Shown: positions 24,101-38,645, numbered from the stretch's first letter. The stretch: DNA of 64,000 nt from Panonychus citri (GCF_014898815.1 NW_026515406.1:1860001-1924000); one strand, 5' to 3'. The notes: generated by a model from the sequence alone, not told the origin. Program-made: numbers and translations.

Positions 24101-27100
24101 TATAGCGATGATGATGATGATTATGATGATAATTAGGATTGTGATTAACTTGATTACTTGAAATATCAAGGAAAGTTAATTGTTTAAATGTTGACACAAA
24201 CATTAATGATTCATGAAATGAGTGTAAATGATTTGATTTCATATTTAGATGAATTAAATTGTGACAAGAATTAATTTCAACAGGAATTGATTGTAAATGA
24301 TTATATGATAAATCAAGATGGGTTAAAGTTGATGATATACCAAGACAATTAGTAACAATCAATTGGTCAGGTAAAGATTGGTGTTGATGATGATGATGGT
24401 TTTGTTGATAATGATGGTGATTATTTTGATGATTAGTTGATTGTTGAAGGGTTAAAGATGAAAGATGATTCCCTTTAAGGTTAAGCTTTGACACCTTTGT
24501 CCCATTAAATAGATTTGCTGGTAAATTGTAAATATTATTAAAGCTTAAATCAAGAATCATTAAGTTAATCATGGATGAAAATAGTTGATCAGATAAATTG
24601 TTAAAGGTTAAATTGTTGTAAGATAAATCAAGGTAAATCAGATTAGACAACAATGATAACCGTTAGGTAATTGTGATGATGTTGATGGTGTTGGTGTTGG
24701 TGTTGATGATATTGTTTGATTCTGGTTGGTTAATGGGTTAACTTGAGGTGGTGATGATGATGAAGATGATGATGATGATGGTGATTCAGTTAATTGTGAT
24801 ATAATATTATTGCTCAGTGAAAGACTCATCAATGAAGGTAAATGATTAAGTGAATCAAGTGGAAAATATTTCAATCTATTATGATTAAGGTTAAGATTGA
24901 TAAGGTTACCACCAAGGGCTTTTGATAGGTTAATGTTTAATTGGTTCAACTGATTGTAACTACAATCAACTGATCTTATTGGTAATTGTTTGCTTGATTT
25001 GCTTTTCTTTTCACTTGATTTACTTGGTTCATCAGCGGCTGGTAAATTGTTACTTAAATTGTCCTCAGGTGAATCACTTTCACTATTAATTGTCATCATT
25101 GTGGTTACACTTTCATTGGTAAAATTGTTAATTGTCTCATTAGTTAATTGTAGTAAATCAATTCCTGGTATAATTGTTGCTGTTGCTGTTGTTGTTGTTG
25201 GTATTTGAGGTGACGATGACACTAATTGTTGTAATGAATTGCTAACTAAATTGGTTTGGTTAATAATTTCACTATTGTAAATATCGGTTGTAATTAAATC
25301 AACATCACTGATGAACAAATCAATTAATTGATTATGTGATAGGTTTAAATTGATTCCAAATGAGTTGATTAAACTTTTGTTAACAATTTGATTGTTACCA
25401 TTAAGATGGACACTGTTTAAGAAACTTAAATCAACTGAAGTTAATTGATTCTCTTGTAAATGAATGTTAATCAAATTTGAACAATTAACTATTATCGGTT
25501 TAGAATCTAATTTTCCCAATTGATTACGAGACAAGATTAATGTTTGTAACATTGGTAAATTGTTAAAAGCGTAATCAGATATTGATTGTAATTGATTACC
25601 TCTTAAATCAATGGTCACTAATTGTCCAAGTGAATTAAACGTTTTACTTTCAATTGTGAACAATTTATTTGATGATAAAACAATATTTCTTAATTTAGTA
25701 TGATAAGAACCATTGAAAGTATTGGAAGGTAAATTAATCAATGAATTGCCATCTAAATCAATATGGACCAACGATGGTGTTTCTTTAATTAGTTTAATTG
25801 ATTGGTAATCAATTAGGCGATTGTTATCCAATTCAAGAAGCTCCAATTTAACCATTGATTTAATTGTTTCCAATAATTTACTCTGTGAGCTCATGATTGA
25901 GTAACTTAACTCAAGGATCGTTAATGATGAAGCCAATGGAGTCAAGAATTGATTGTTAACAGTTAGTAAATTGTTGAGACCCAATTTAAGCTCTCGGAGG
26001 TTAATTGTGTTCCTAAAAGCTTTGGGTGAGATAAATTGTAATCCATTCTTGGATAATGAAAGTGATAACAATTTAACTGACCATTTACCAAGTGAATCAA
26101 AATCTACACTTTTAATTTGATTGTCAGCTAAATTTAAACGTAACAATTTACGGGTTAATGATAAAGCTGATGAAGGTATTGATTGCAATTGATTAGATGA
26201 TAAATCAATCATTTGTAATTCAGTTGAACAATTAGCTAGAGAAGTTGATTGTATTGAAGTTAATTTGATTCCTCTAAAAAGTAAATTAGTTACTCGATTT
26301 AATCCACTAACCAATTGATTTGATTGATCAGAATTAAAGTTAATCATTGGATTAAATGAGATGTCAAAAACTCTGAGACGATTAATTAATAAACTGTTTG
26401 TAAATAAATTGTCAGGTAAATTGTTCAATTGATTGTTGGCAAGAGATAATCTTTCAATTATAATCGGTGATTGAAAAGTATTATCACTAATTGTTGTAAT
26501 TAAATTGTAATCTAATAATAATTCACGTATATGGATAATTAATTCACTTTGATTGTTACCAAATAATAGATTATCGTTAACAGGATTAGTTAATTGTTGA
26601 TCAGTAAACTTTTTGGAATCATTTTTAACCATCATCATCCTTAATTGTTTACCATTAATTGCTCGTTGGGGTTGAAAATAAGGTTGATTAGTTGATTTGA
26701 TTTTATTGCTCAAGGAAGTGAAAAAATTACCGGACAATGTGGTCAATAAATTATGGGAAAGGTCAATCAGTTCAATTGTGATGACCGGTAATGGCCAATA
26801 GTAAGGTAGATGGACAATCAAATTGCCCCGAAGGGTTAACCATTTGAGTCTATTGAGATTCCAAAGTGATTCAATTGGTATTTTTTCAAGTAAATTGTTG
26901 GCTAATGAAAGTGAGGTCAAAGTTGATGGGAAGGGTTTACCTTCAAGGCTTGAGATCCTATTATTGTCCAGGTCAAGAGATTGAAGGTTGACCAGTTGAT
27001 TAAATATCCCATCAGGAATTAGAGTTAACAAATTGTCAGAAATTATTAGACTTCTAAGTTCACTATCAGAGTAGTTAATTGTTGTTGTTACATTTGAATC

Positions 27101-27576
27101 AATGAAAAGTGACCTCCAATCTTTTACCTTTAATTGGGTCAATCGATTTGACCGGAAGCTTAACCATTGTAACGATTGTAAACCAGGTAACAATGGAACC
27201 TCAGTTAACTCATTATAACTTAAATCAAGAGTAGTTAAAGTTAATTGTGAACCATTAAAGGCATTAAAGGCAATACTTGATATACGGCAACGTTTAATTA
27301 CCAATGATGAGATACCTTCACTTGACCCGAGGGCATTTGGTTGTAAATGTTCAAGATCAGGTGAATTGATTATAGTGAATCGGTAGATTGTCAAATTTGA
27401 AGGTAATTGTGGTAATTTAGTGATTGGAAGACCCAAACAATTAACCTCACGAATTGGGTTAATTGTGTTACTACATGAGCAGAGTTGATTAAAATCACAG
27501 GGAACTGATGACAGAGAAAACTGATCGATTCAATTGTAACAATTAAACCAACCAATAAATTCATTGGTAGACCCAT
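21159..27576 (-). CDS. Chaoptin-like leucine-rich-repeat surface protein, with two apparent 1-base deletions
   Basis: Exons on the minus strand: 27576-23674, 22824-22610, 22165-21926 and 21589-21159. Phases fit and give about 1596 residues if two single-base losses in exon 1 are allowed for (near 27517-27520 and near 24660). The N-terminus is a signal peptide (MGLPMNLLVGLIVTIESIS), followed by a Cys-rich LRR N-cap, PCDFNQLCSCSN, as I recall from chaoptin. Then come dozens of LRRs (LxxLxLSxNxL), a Ser/Pro/Thr-rich low-complexity insert around residues 930-970, more LRRs, and an LRR C-cap with LEDNPLICSCDILWLSSWLRKW. The C-terminal hydrophobic tail (PLAQLFLLLLSIVYQFIYI) fits a GPI-attachment signal, as in chaoptin, a photoreceptor cell-adhesion protein. 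The last acceptor (TTGAAG|GTGG, 21590) is a weak site chosen by phase and conserved sequence. Family placement is confident; orthology is inferred. Confidence 0.85.
24727..24790 (-). repeat. Coding trinucleotide tract in the chaoptin-like gene
   Basis: A GAT/GGT-type triplet tract on the plus strand, read on the minus strand as TCA/TCC/CCA codons. It encodes a run of about nine serines followed by proline and threonine repeats between LRRs. It lies about 70-130 bases upstream (in reading order) of the second apparent frameshift. Confidence 0.7.
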
Positions 27577-30531
27577 AATGATGATAATCTGTGAGTAGAG
27601 AAAAACAATAGAAAGATTAACCACAACAATCAGTTGATTATCAGAAGAAATAAGAGAAAATCGAAAAATTAAAAATGATTATTGGAGAAAAGAAATGAAA
27701 AAAATTTGAATCGAGATTTTTCCCGCCCCCAAAACCACGAACAAAATTTGATTAAACTTATCTTCATATATATTGAACTTTTCATTGATATTCAGATGAT
27801 GAAATACAAGATGATGATGATGACAAAAGAAAAACAAAGTTTATGATCAACGATGAAAACTCATGAATCTCATGAGCTTCTCATCTTTGAGATAATGATG
27901 TTGAAAAGTTTTCATGATAACTTTTCAAATTGTGTTTTCCTCATAAACCAAAATCATCAAAATGAACTCAGAACTTTTTTTTCTTCAACACAATTTTTCA
28001 TCATCTTTATCACCATTCTGATCATCATGTGTTTATTGTCCAACAATGATGAGTTTTTTTCACCATGAAAAGTTCAATTTTCAACCTGAGTGTTTTATAT
28101 ATACGAAAAGTTGATCTCTCTCTCTCTTCAGAAGCAAAAAGTAACAACATTAAGAGATGATCATTTCTTTATCTTCATCATCATCCAAAGAAGATGAAAT
28201 ATCTTCATCTCTCTCTCTCTCCTTATTTCTCAATCCCCTGAGTGACTTGGATGAGGTGGGAAGAGGCAAAGAGGAGGTTGCAAAGTGTCACTGGGAGTGG
28301 AAAATGATGGATATATAATATATCTTTTTGTTCATGTTACAGTTTTGAACATGTTGATATTTATCATGAATGAAATGATTTAAACTACATCGTTGTTGAC
28401 AATTGAAACTTGACCATCAATCAGCTGACCAGATGATTTGAGATTAAATTTCAATTGCTAATTCAAATTATCCACAAAACTTGTTATCATAAATAATTGT
28501 ACTCACAATTATTATTATTATCATTTTTATACGATACTTTTCATCAAATCAAATTGTTACCATTTGATCACGATTCTTGATTTTGATTATCTTTACAATT
28601 ACCATTGATTATGATTATCTATTGGTTTGATTCATATGAAAGTCTCAGGGGTAAACATGAATAACATGAAGTAAACATGGGGAACAAAAATATTTGATTA
28701 TATATTTTATGATTGAACAGAAACAGTTGAGTTTTATGATCATGATAAAAGATCTGGATTATAATAGGAAAAGGAAATGATGAGAATTGATTCATTCACA
28801 TGATCAGTATTCTTGAGGTATATCTATGTATTAACTAGAGAAACGAGAATACCTTGAGGGCTTTTTTTTACCACAATCGAGTTTAATTTCAAATTCCAAT
28901 CAGAAAACACTGAAAATATGAGACATTGAAACAAATGAAAATCATCATCATCATGATAATAATCATCATGAACCATTGATAAAAAGTTGAAAAGTTTCAA
29001 AAATTTACCATCAAAATGTAATATCAAGATAACTAATAATGATAAAAGTTTCATCATGATCATGATCACCATAAATTCATAGGTTGATCCTGATAATCAT
29101 CATCATTATCATCATGATTATATTCATATCAAAATAATAATCTTGATTCACCAAAAATCCTAATGATAATTTCATCCAACCATCAACCTCCATCCTCATC
29201 ATTTATATTTTCTAAATTCATCTTATAACTAATTTTGTTTGTCACTTAATACCACTTCATATATAGTTATCATCTTCATCTTCATCCTCATCTTCATTAT
29301 CACCATCAACTGTATCCAAATTAAACTCCCAATAGCAATTTAACTCCCACTCTTATCAAAAGAAGAGTAAAAATTTTCCTTTTCCTCCTTTTCCACCCCT
29401 TAACTTTATCCTCTTCCTCCATCTGATCCAAGCTTAAAGCTAAATCCCACCTTCACATCATTTTCCCACCTCCCACTTTCCATACCCACCCCACTCCTCA
29501 TCCTCATCCTCTTCCTCTTTATCCCTCTTCAAATGATAAGAAATGAATTCCCATTCAACTGGAAAGTTAATTTTAAATTAATTGATTCAAAAGTTTTCAT
29601 CGTCATATTATTGTTATATATATTAATTAAGAGTCTTAATCAAACTGTTAGGTAACAACTTGCAAAAAGATGATGATAATTAAGATGAAATTTGCAATTA
29701 AATTAAAAATAGTTAATAATCAACACACACACTCACTAACACACTTCAATTGTTATTAAATTGCAGTAACTAAAACTGATTACAATTGTTAATAAATTGT
29801 AGGCAAGTAATTTAATCACATTCTGAATGCGTTTCCAATTGTTTCATTTCAATGATTATTATTGTTTACAATCAATCAGCAGTAATAATAATTTCACAGA
29901 GATAAAATAAGAGAGAGAGAGAGAGAAAATAGTGAGGGGACAGTTGAAGATTAACTTTGATGATGACCAGTGGTCAGTCGTAAGGATCATTGAGTTTTTT
30001 ACTTCTTCATAAATGTTACCTTTTTATTTTCTCATGATGATGAAAGTTATTGTATCATCATGTTTCTTGATATTGAATAAAAATGAGCATCCATTAGATG
30101 ATACTATTGCTAAGAAGATAAAGTTTGTCTTCTTGAAAGATAAAATAATGCAAAGAAATAGTAGAGAGAGAGAGAGAGAGATGAAATTATCATCCTAATG
30201 GGCAGAAAATGTAGTTTCCAATTGAGTATATATCTTTTTCACTGAATTTGGTTCGTGAATCTCAAGTGTGTATTTTCAGAACTTTGTTCAAATCTCAAAG
30301 TCTAAAGTAGCTTTAAGATGATGAGGTGAATGATAATATTGTTTTGCTACTACAAAGTGTGTCCATCAAGAGGGTGGATAAGGTGGAAGTGGGAAAGATA
30401 CACCTCGTTAATATTCACCCTTTACTATTAGATTATTAGTCGATAAAATTTTTCCACAACAGGGAATAAATTTCAATCTCCAGTTCGGTGTTTTCTACCT
30501 TCCATTCCCACTCCCAGTTCCAGTCTCCACC
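27577..30531. other. Non-coding DNA 5' of the chaoptin-like gene
   Basis: Contains (CT)n (28113-28128, 28210-28222), GA runs (29910-29925, 30163-30180) and many ATC/GAT triplets. Several TATATA words occur. A plus-strand TATATATA near 28094 with TTCAG about 30 bp on looks promoter-like, but no plus-strand exon follows. No coding exon was identified. Confidence 0.5.
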
Positions 30532-33272
30532 TTCAATCATGTGGTACAAAGATTGACAGTTATTCAATAGGAGATGATGGAGAGGAGGAAGATAAAGATT
30601 GGGAAGATGGAGAGAGTGAGAAACAAATATCAAGCTGGATAAAAACAGTTTTCATGAATCACATTGAAAATCATAAGCAATCATGAAATTCATGAGTAAT
30701 CAACATTCAGAGTGACAATTAATGTTCAATTGAATCATGTAGATGAAACCATGTTGATGATGAAGCAGTTTGATTAACACTGATTGTTATGAATTATAAA
30801 CAATTTGATTGTAAATAAAAGTTAATGAATCAAAACAAAAGGAGAAGAAAAAAAAGTTTAAATTCAAATATTTACATTTGTCTTGATTGTCTTGATTAGT
30901 GAATTGATTGTTGTTACTGTTGTTGATTAGCTAATGAAAACTAATGATGATACAACATGATTAAGCTCATTAACGGTTTTAACAATTTAACTGATTGTGT
31001 TAATCTTACTCCCAAAATGTTAATCTAATCAATTCAACAAACAATTGTAACCATTTGGTTTTAATCATCAACAATGAACAGTAATCAATGGACAGTAATC
31101 ACTTATTGAGATGGATTAATTTACTTTCATCATCCAAGGTTATTCAATCCAAATTCAATGTCAGGTCCCAATGTGACTTGATTAGCTAGTTAGTTAATCA
31201 AACTACATCATCATCATCATCATCATCATCACCATCATCAACCTCCTCTCAACCTTAATCATCTTCAGCTCTTAGCCTAAAGGCTACTAACTATATATTG
31301 TTTGTTAATTGATTTACTTTCTGTGCATTGTAACAATTGCAATGTAATTGTATTGACTGATTATATTTGAGTTGATTGTTACGACAAGATGATGATGTTG
31401 GTTATAATAAAAAAAGATGAGGATGATTAGTCGATGAAGATGATGTTGATTGAAACGTATTTAAGGTTTGTATTATCATTATGATTTGTACCAATGGACT
31501 AAGAAAGTTGAACCAATTAATTGTTATCATATGGACGTGATCAGTTTAACTAAATCAGCTAAAAACAGGAAGAGGATCAAGATGAAGATGAAGATGAAGA
31601 TGATGATGATTAAGCAAAAGGAATCAAACTAAACAAGAACCCAGAGAGATGATGAGGATGAATGTTCCCATGTGAATAAAAGGGAAAATATATATAAAAA
31701 TGGCCGCAAAAATGACGAATTAAAGGTTGAAAGAAGAAAAAAGTTCTTCGAATTTTTTTTTTCGATACATTTTCAGATTCTATTGGTTATATCTGTTCCA
31801 ATAGGATGAAGTTCAGGAAATAATCCCCATGAGTTTATATCCATTGGAAGATAAAAACTTTATATCTCTGTTTGTTGTTTGTTGTGTTTACCTTTTCATG
31901 ATGATAATTGCAATTACCTTGGTAAAGTTAGTTAATTGGTAACAAGATCAACAATCAGGCAACAAAGTAACACAACTTAATGGTCATCTCAAAGGATGAC
32001 CAGTTCTAAGTATTTATTATTTACATTAATTTGATTTTTAATCGAATCATTTTCAACTGTTATCATTAACTTACAGGTTCAAGATGATAATGATAATGGT
32101 CAAGAATATGTGAGTTTGTGATGATTAGAAAAACGGACAATCAACATAATCACAAGATTAAAGTTATCATTCAGTTATCGCGAAGCTTAATTATTATTTT
32201 CATCTTCATCTTTTTGTATCATCATATTGCCAATCATATTCATCTTTATCATGTGTTGATTAAAGAGACAGTCGGTCAACTGGTCAGTTGAGTTTGATAG
32301 CTTAATCCATTGGAGGATTAAAAAGGTCAACAATCAAAGTGAGATAATCATAATCATTGTCGTAGTCTAACAATCAAACAATATTCATTGACATTGTCAT
32401 TGGTTTAGACTAAATCATTAATAATCTCAATTGGGAATTGAAATTCTAACAGTTATCAACCAATTTAGCAGGAAAAATTTACTGAAATTGTTATTGAGAA
32501 AATAAAAGAAAAGGAATCAATTAATTAACCATAATCAATGTTAAGAGATGAGAAATTTAATCAGTCTAAAAGGTAGAGATGATGATCAATCAATGATTGA
32601 TTAGTAAATTGTTGTTGTATCAGAAGTCAAGAAGAAAAGTTTCAAATGTAACTTTTATCATCTAGAAAACAAAGTTACATATGAAATAATATCCTCGGAA
32701 GTGGGAGTAAGATGATGAGGGTGAGATGGAGGTAGAAAATTATTGATCTTCATCAAGAGATACATCGATATAGATGCCAAATAATAATGATGATAAAAAT
32801 GAAGATGATAAGTTCTTTCTCTTCCTCTCTCGTTCTGTGATTGAGGTAGAGAAGAAAAAAGTTACCATGAAAAAAGATGAAAAAAAAAAGTTCATTGGAA
32901 ATGTGAATCACGTTCATGTGGACTAACATTTAGCTATCATAAGCTAAATAAAAAAACAGGTTAAATCAACGTAAGAAATAATAAAAATACATGAGGAGGT
33001 GAGGGTGGGGTGGGAGAGGAAGAGATTCCTCAAGATAGGAAAGATACATCTCTCTCTCTCTCTCTACCTCATCATCTTCATCCAAGCGATCAAATTAGCA
33101 AGAAAAATCTTCGTCAGCATCTTGATGAGGATAAAAAGAGGAGGCGGTGGGTAAATGGTGGCGGTGGATAATCATCATCACCATAAGGAGGTAAAGGATA
33201 AACTCTGATTTTTTATATAAATCTAATATTATATCAGTCACAATTTATTTGATCACAATTAGTTTTGTTTTT

Positions 33273-33320
<48 letters not shown>

Positions 33321-36300
33321 AATGATTACACAGAGCGGAGGATAAAATGATTGATAATCAATAATGTTGAAACCCACTCCGCCGTCACCTTCATCCTCCC
33401 TCCTTTACAACAATTTGTTTAACTATCACTAAAAATCAGTGAATGATTTATGACCAATTTTGATTTGTTTTTGTTTTCAATTGAAATCATTTTCTCATTC
33501 ACATTGTTTTCAACGACAATTTAAATTGTAATCAACTTCATTCATTTCTTATTAGGTTCATACTTTCAATACTTTAAAAACTGAGATCTTATGACTCTGA
33601 TAATACAGAGTGGGAGTGGGAGCGGGACTTATGATAACCCACCAAGCTGTTTCCCATGCAATTATTAGGATAATTTCATGTTGAGTGTTAAATTGCTGTT
33701 AAAATGATTTCATTTGATTCGAAACTTTTTTGATACTTTTTTCACCTTCCACCCCTCTGACCGTTATAGAGAGTGAGCTGGTTTTTATTAGTATTTGATA
33801 TTCTGGTGACATATTCGAGGTATTCAGAACTTTTTTTACTTTTTCCTTTTTCTCTTCGAACTGGTAAAAAGGTCAAAGGGGAATAAGCAGAAATATTAGA
33901 ACATTTATCCAACTTCGAACCTGATAGAACTTTTTTTTCTCTTATTCTTTTTTTCGAGTTGTATTAAAGAGGAAAATGTTTAATGAAATGGAATCAATTT
34001 AAATCATATATGCAATTAATGGATGAATTTCAAATTCGAACCCATAATTGATTATTATCATTAACAGAATTTTTCACAATCAAATTATCTAATCAATTGA
34101 TTGATTTGTCGAGGAAATTTTTTCTTTCACCTCTTGATAGTTAATTGTGATTCCATTGAAATTTTCATCTAATTCATTGTTTTTGTAGAAATGAAATTAG
34201 ATTTGATTTGATTTGATTGTGTTAATGACATTTTCATGTTGACTTTTTTTTCTCACTTAATTTACAATCACAATTTGTTAGATAATTAAGAGGGATGATT
34301 GTTAATTGTGACAGCAAAATGATAATTGATAATGAACAGTTAATCAAATAATCAGTCAAACAATTGAACGTAAATTTAAATTAATGAACAGCAAATCAAC
34401 TAATTGTTGATGTCACTTTCAAAATGAAAATGTAAACAATGAAAAGGTAAACAGCTTTAACTGATTGATTGTAATAATTAATTGATTGCGATAAGTATTA
34501 GATTATGTGTACACATCCATTGATGGATTAACAACAATTAACTAGCCCTAAATAATAATAAGGACACTTAAAGTTGATCAAAGAGTGAAAATTAATTATA
34601 TAAAACATAAAAGTGTATCAATGATTAATCACCTTAATCAAAAAGTAATCAAATCGAGAGGCAAAAAATCAATATAATCAAGTTAACCAATGAATTAAAT
34701 CAATTTAAACACAAAAATGAACCAAAAATATTGATCACTTGATACTGTTAATGTTTCATGACAATTAAATAAATGATGAAAATCCATTTCAATTAAACAG
34801 ATCACAACTTAATCCACCTTGATGATTAATCTGAATCAGTCTCAATCCATTATCATTTGTGTATCAAATTTCATGAGAGCAAAAAAAGACAAATCTAAGC
34901 AAAAAGATGATGATGATAAATATCATCCGCATCCTCTTCATCTTCATCTCCATCCTCATCCTTTTGCTATGAAAAAGATGAAAAAAACATAACTTAATAC
35001 AAGGAAACCATTAATTTGAATTAACGTTAAACAAGATACATTATTAATACACTTTAACAGTAAACTTGACCAACTAACTGGACATTCATCAATGTTTATC
35101 ACAGATAAATGAAGATAAGTGACAGATAATCATCTTGAGGATGAGGATGATAATCATCATGCTTGAGATGATAACTCAAGACTTTGGTGTTTTTTTGGTT
35201 ACCTTTTTGATTTAACAACCATAACAAATGGACATTGGTCAAATTAAACTACATTAATTATAAGTGATTAATATTATCACAATCAAATAATGACCACAAT
35301 CAATATAAGTCTTATCATCTTCATCCATCTTCATTTTAATCATCATCTTCACCCTCAGGGTTTTTTGCTCATCATCAAAACATCAATCAATTGATTGATT
35401 TGATTTCCTTTTCCTAACTTTGATTGTTATTATAATCAATTTTGATATTTTTCATAAGATAATCATGATTAACTAATAACGACATTGGGTAATTAATTAT
35501 CATCATCAGATGAGAATCAGCAATTTAGATTTAGTTATTCAACTTAATTGTTATTTTAATTTTTCTGTCTAAATGTTGATTCAATTTGAGATTTTACAAT
35601 TGAATTGTAATTGAATTGAAGTTTAATTTCCTGTTAAATTTGTTGATTATCGTCATTTATTACTTGATTGTTTAACTATTAACTTTAAATTTTAAATTGC
35701 AGCAATTTAATGATAACCATTAAGAATGGGAATCTATTAAACAATCAACTTTCAATTCCAATTGTGATTAAGATGATGAGGAAATAAAAATCAATTGTTA
35801 TGTTAATTGTTAAACATGTTGATTAACAATCAACATTTTTAATCAGTCACAATACGTGTAAAAACAAAGTGATCACAATTAAGCAAGTTAATCAATCTAA
35901 TTACTTTCCAATCTTAATGATTAAATCCTAATCATCATAAATCACATTCAGTTGTATAAATTGAGAATCATTTAATTGTTTTTTATGTAACAATTAAGAG
36001 ACACAAATAAACACAAAGAAAAAAGTGATCAAGTTAATTATCTAAATGTTAAGAATTGAATTAAATCAAGCAAAGATTTAATTGTTACACAAAAAAAGAA
36101 ATGATGAAAATTATAATTACAAGAATTGAAAGAAAAGGATAATAATTAGAGTTGATTACTTTCCATTAGGATTAATTTTCTCAGTTGATTAGGATTAAAT
36201 TGTCTGAATATTACAAAATACTAAAGTGATTGCTAGTGAATGCGATTAAAACAATTAATTGATTGTAAAATAACAACAATCAAAACTAATCAACAGTTGA

Positions 36301-38645
36301 AGCAGAAACAACAATCAATCAATCAAATGAACACAAGTAAAACATGAAACTCAATTTAAAATGTAAGAGAGAGAGGAAACTAAATTATTAACTAGTGATA
36401 AATGATTACGATGATTATTGTGATCAGTTGATTGTTATATTAGTAGTTTCCAATGGTCAGACAATTTTTCATCATTATATTACATGGGAAGGAGAGGAAA
36501 ATAATATTAATACTGTTATGTAATAATGGAGAGAGGGTGGGGTGGGTTCCACTTGATAAATTCACTGGGTAACATCATTTCCACTCCCAAGTCAACACTT
36601 GTGAACCACCTTCCTCATCCTGGCCTCCCTCTACCTCCCACCAGTTTCACTTGCTTATTATCATTCACATCTTCACCTTCCTCATCCTCATCCTCATCTT
36701 TATCCACCTTCAACATCAGATTAACATTCAAATCTTATCCTTTTGCTATTTCCTCTGTTTCCTCTGCTACGAGGTAACTTTTTTGTTCCCTCTCCATCTT
36801 CATCTTCATCTTCATCTTTCTGTCAATATTATCGATACAATTTATCATTAATCTCATATTCAATCAATTTAACCGTTAAAATTGTAGTTAATACAAAATT
36901 AAAGCTCAAACATTTTCAATGTTAGTCTGATGATAATGATGATGGTGATCAATTTAGATTCTAGATTCTGATGTTACTTATGTATTTATATCACTGATCG
37001 GTCATAAAGAAACTAAATTGTAACTCTAATCCTCTTTCAGTATCATTATCATCATTATCATCTCTGTCTCATCTTTGGTCACATACAGTATAACAATTTA
37101 CTCCAATGATATTAGTCTAGATGGGAAGGTGGAAAAATAAAGTTCTCTCTCCATTGGAAACGCACCAGAGTGGCAAGTGAAAAAATAGCTGATCAGGGAG
37201 GAGAGAGAGAGAATGTTGGATATTTAGCTTCATGATGATATTATTTTCACCTTAACTGTCAAAATAATCATCTTCCATTCGAACACAATGATAATAACAG
37301 CAATAGAACGATATAAAGATGGAAAATTGTATTTACTTTTAAATGAACACAGTTACGAGTTGAAATTATTGATTAAACTGTAATTCTATTGAGGAATCAC
37401 TTTCACTTCAATTACAAAGTCTTGACAGTTCAATTTGAAGGAAAAAAAACTTTGATTCAGTTTCAGAATTTCCAACAAACACCATTGAATGAATTTTCAT
37501 AGAAGAGAAAAAAACTTCCACACTTTTCCATTCAATAGAATTTAGATATAAATGAATCACCATTGAGGTAAAAACAACAACAACAGGTAATTCATTATTC
37601 AACTGAGATGAAATATCAACAATTATAATGGAAAAAAAGTTGATATTTAATATCGAAAATGAATAAAATTCATTTCTTCAGATTTTCTGAAAATCTCTAA
37701 GGTTTATAGTAGACAAGAACTTGATCAAATAAAGAAAATAATATAATAAGATTTGGAGTTTTACTAAGAAAGAAAAAGAAATTATAACTTTAATATCATC
37801 AGAAAAGAATAGAACATTTTCTTGGGGAATTCTATCAATTATCTTGATTATATGGTCTGAGATAATCGAAATGGAACTCATAAAAAAGGGTAAACAGTTA
37901 ATTCTCCAATAATCAAGGGTGACTCTTACGAACTTTAGGTGAATTACTTACGTAGAAATTAAGATTAATTCTTATGAACACTTTTCTTTGGAACTCAAGA
38001 GAAAATATCACCAAACTGCTGAGAGACACTTATGATGAGCACGTTAATCACTAAATTCACTAGAAGAATAGAAAGAGAAAAATAATCAAACACAATTAAG
38101 ATGATTAATATTCACAATTAAAAGAGAAAATTGAAATTGAAAAGTTCTAATATCGGTAATTTTCATGTTCCATGTATCCACTGGGAACATCTCTTTACAT
38201 TTGAACTCTTTTCTCGTCCATTCAAGTTTTGATCAACCGACTCTCTTTTCCAAATAAGCGCATGACTTTTCCCATGAAATCCATGAAATAGTAATAATCA
38301 TTCAAATTCTTAAATCTAGAAACATATTGGAGAGAGGAAAAAGTATTTACCCTAAAATTAAAAGAGTTATGATTATGGTAATAGAAAATGATTTAAAGAG
38401 AAATAAATTGATCATAGTTAACAATTAAAGAGAAAGTTAATTTGAGACAAAATTTCAATTAGAAAAAGAAAATGCGATCAACTAGTTCCATCTAGCGAAC
38501 AGAAAACAGTTTAAACTCGAATATAAACTTTTTCTCTAATCATTGACATCCATTTGATTAGAAAATTATTTTATCGATTTACAAGTTTTTCTTGTGATAA
38601 ACTTTGTTATCGTCGAATTTTTTAAAACAGGAAATTGAACCTTAA
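30532..38645 (+). repeat. Segmental duplication, copy 1 (about 8.1 kb, non-coding)
   Basis: Direct repeat of 45035-53330. The offset is about 14,504 at the left end and 14,687 at the right. Similarity begins around TTCAATCATGT (30532) and fades after 38640. By eye most of it is about 97-99% identical. No recognisable coding exon, RNA gene or transposase lies inside. It includes a 44-bp (CT)n run at 33274-33317 and many GAT triplet tracts. It lies 5' of the chaoptin-like gene on the minus strand. Confidence 0.9.
33274..33317 (+). repeat. (CT)n microsatellite, expanded in copy 1
   Basis: An uninterrupted 44-bp CT repeat. The homologous site in copy 2 (about 47785-47797) has only about a dozen bases, so it changed length after the duplication. 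Confidence 0.9.

Noticed and set aside
28094..28132. Plus-strand TATATATA with TTCAG about 30 bp downstream
   Set aside because: TATA-like words are very common here and no plus-strand exon follows.
33910..34040. TTCGAACC and TTCGAACCC words suggesting tRNA B boxes
   Set aside because: No A box or cloverleaf could be built around them.
38475..38510. CTAGATGG-type word on the minus strand (also about 53165-53190 in copy 2) resembling part of a CTCF/insulator motif
   Set aside because: Only a partial match to the core, and one site per copy is expected from duplication; not enough to call a boundary element.
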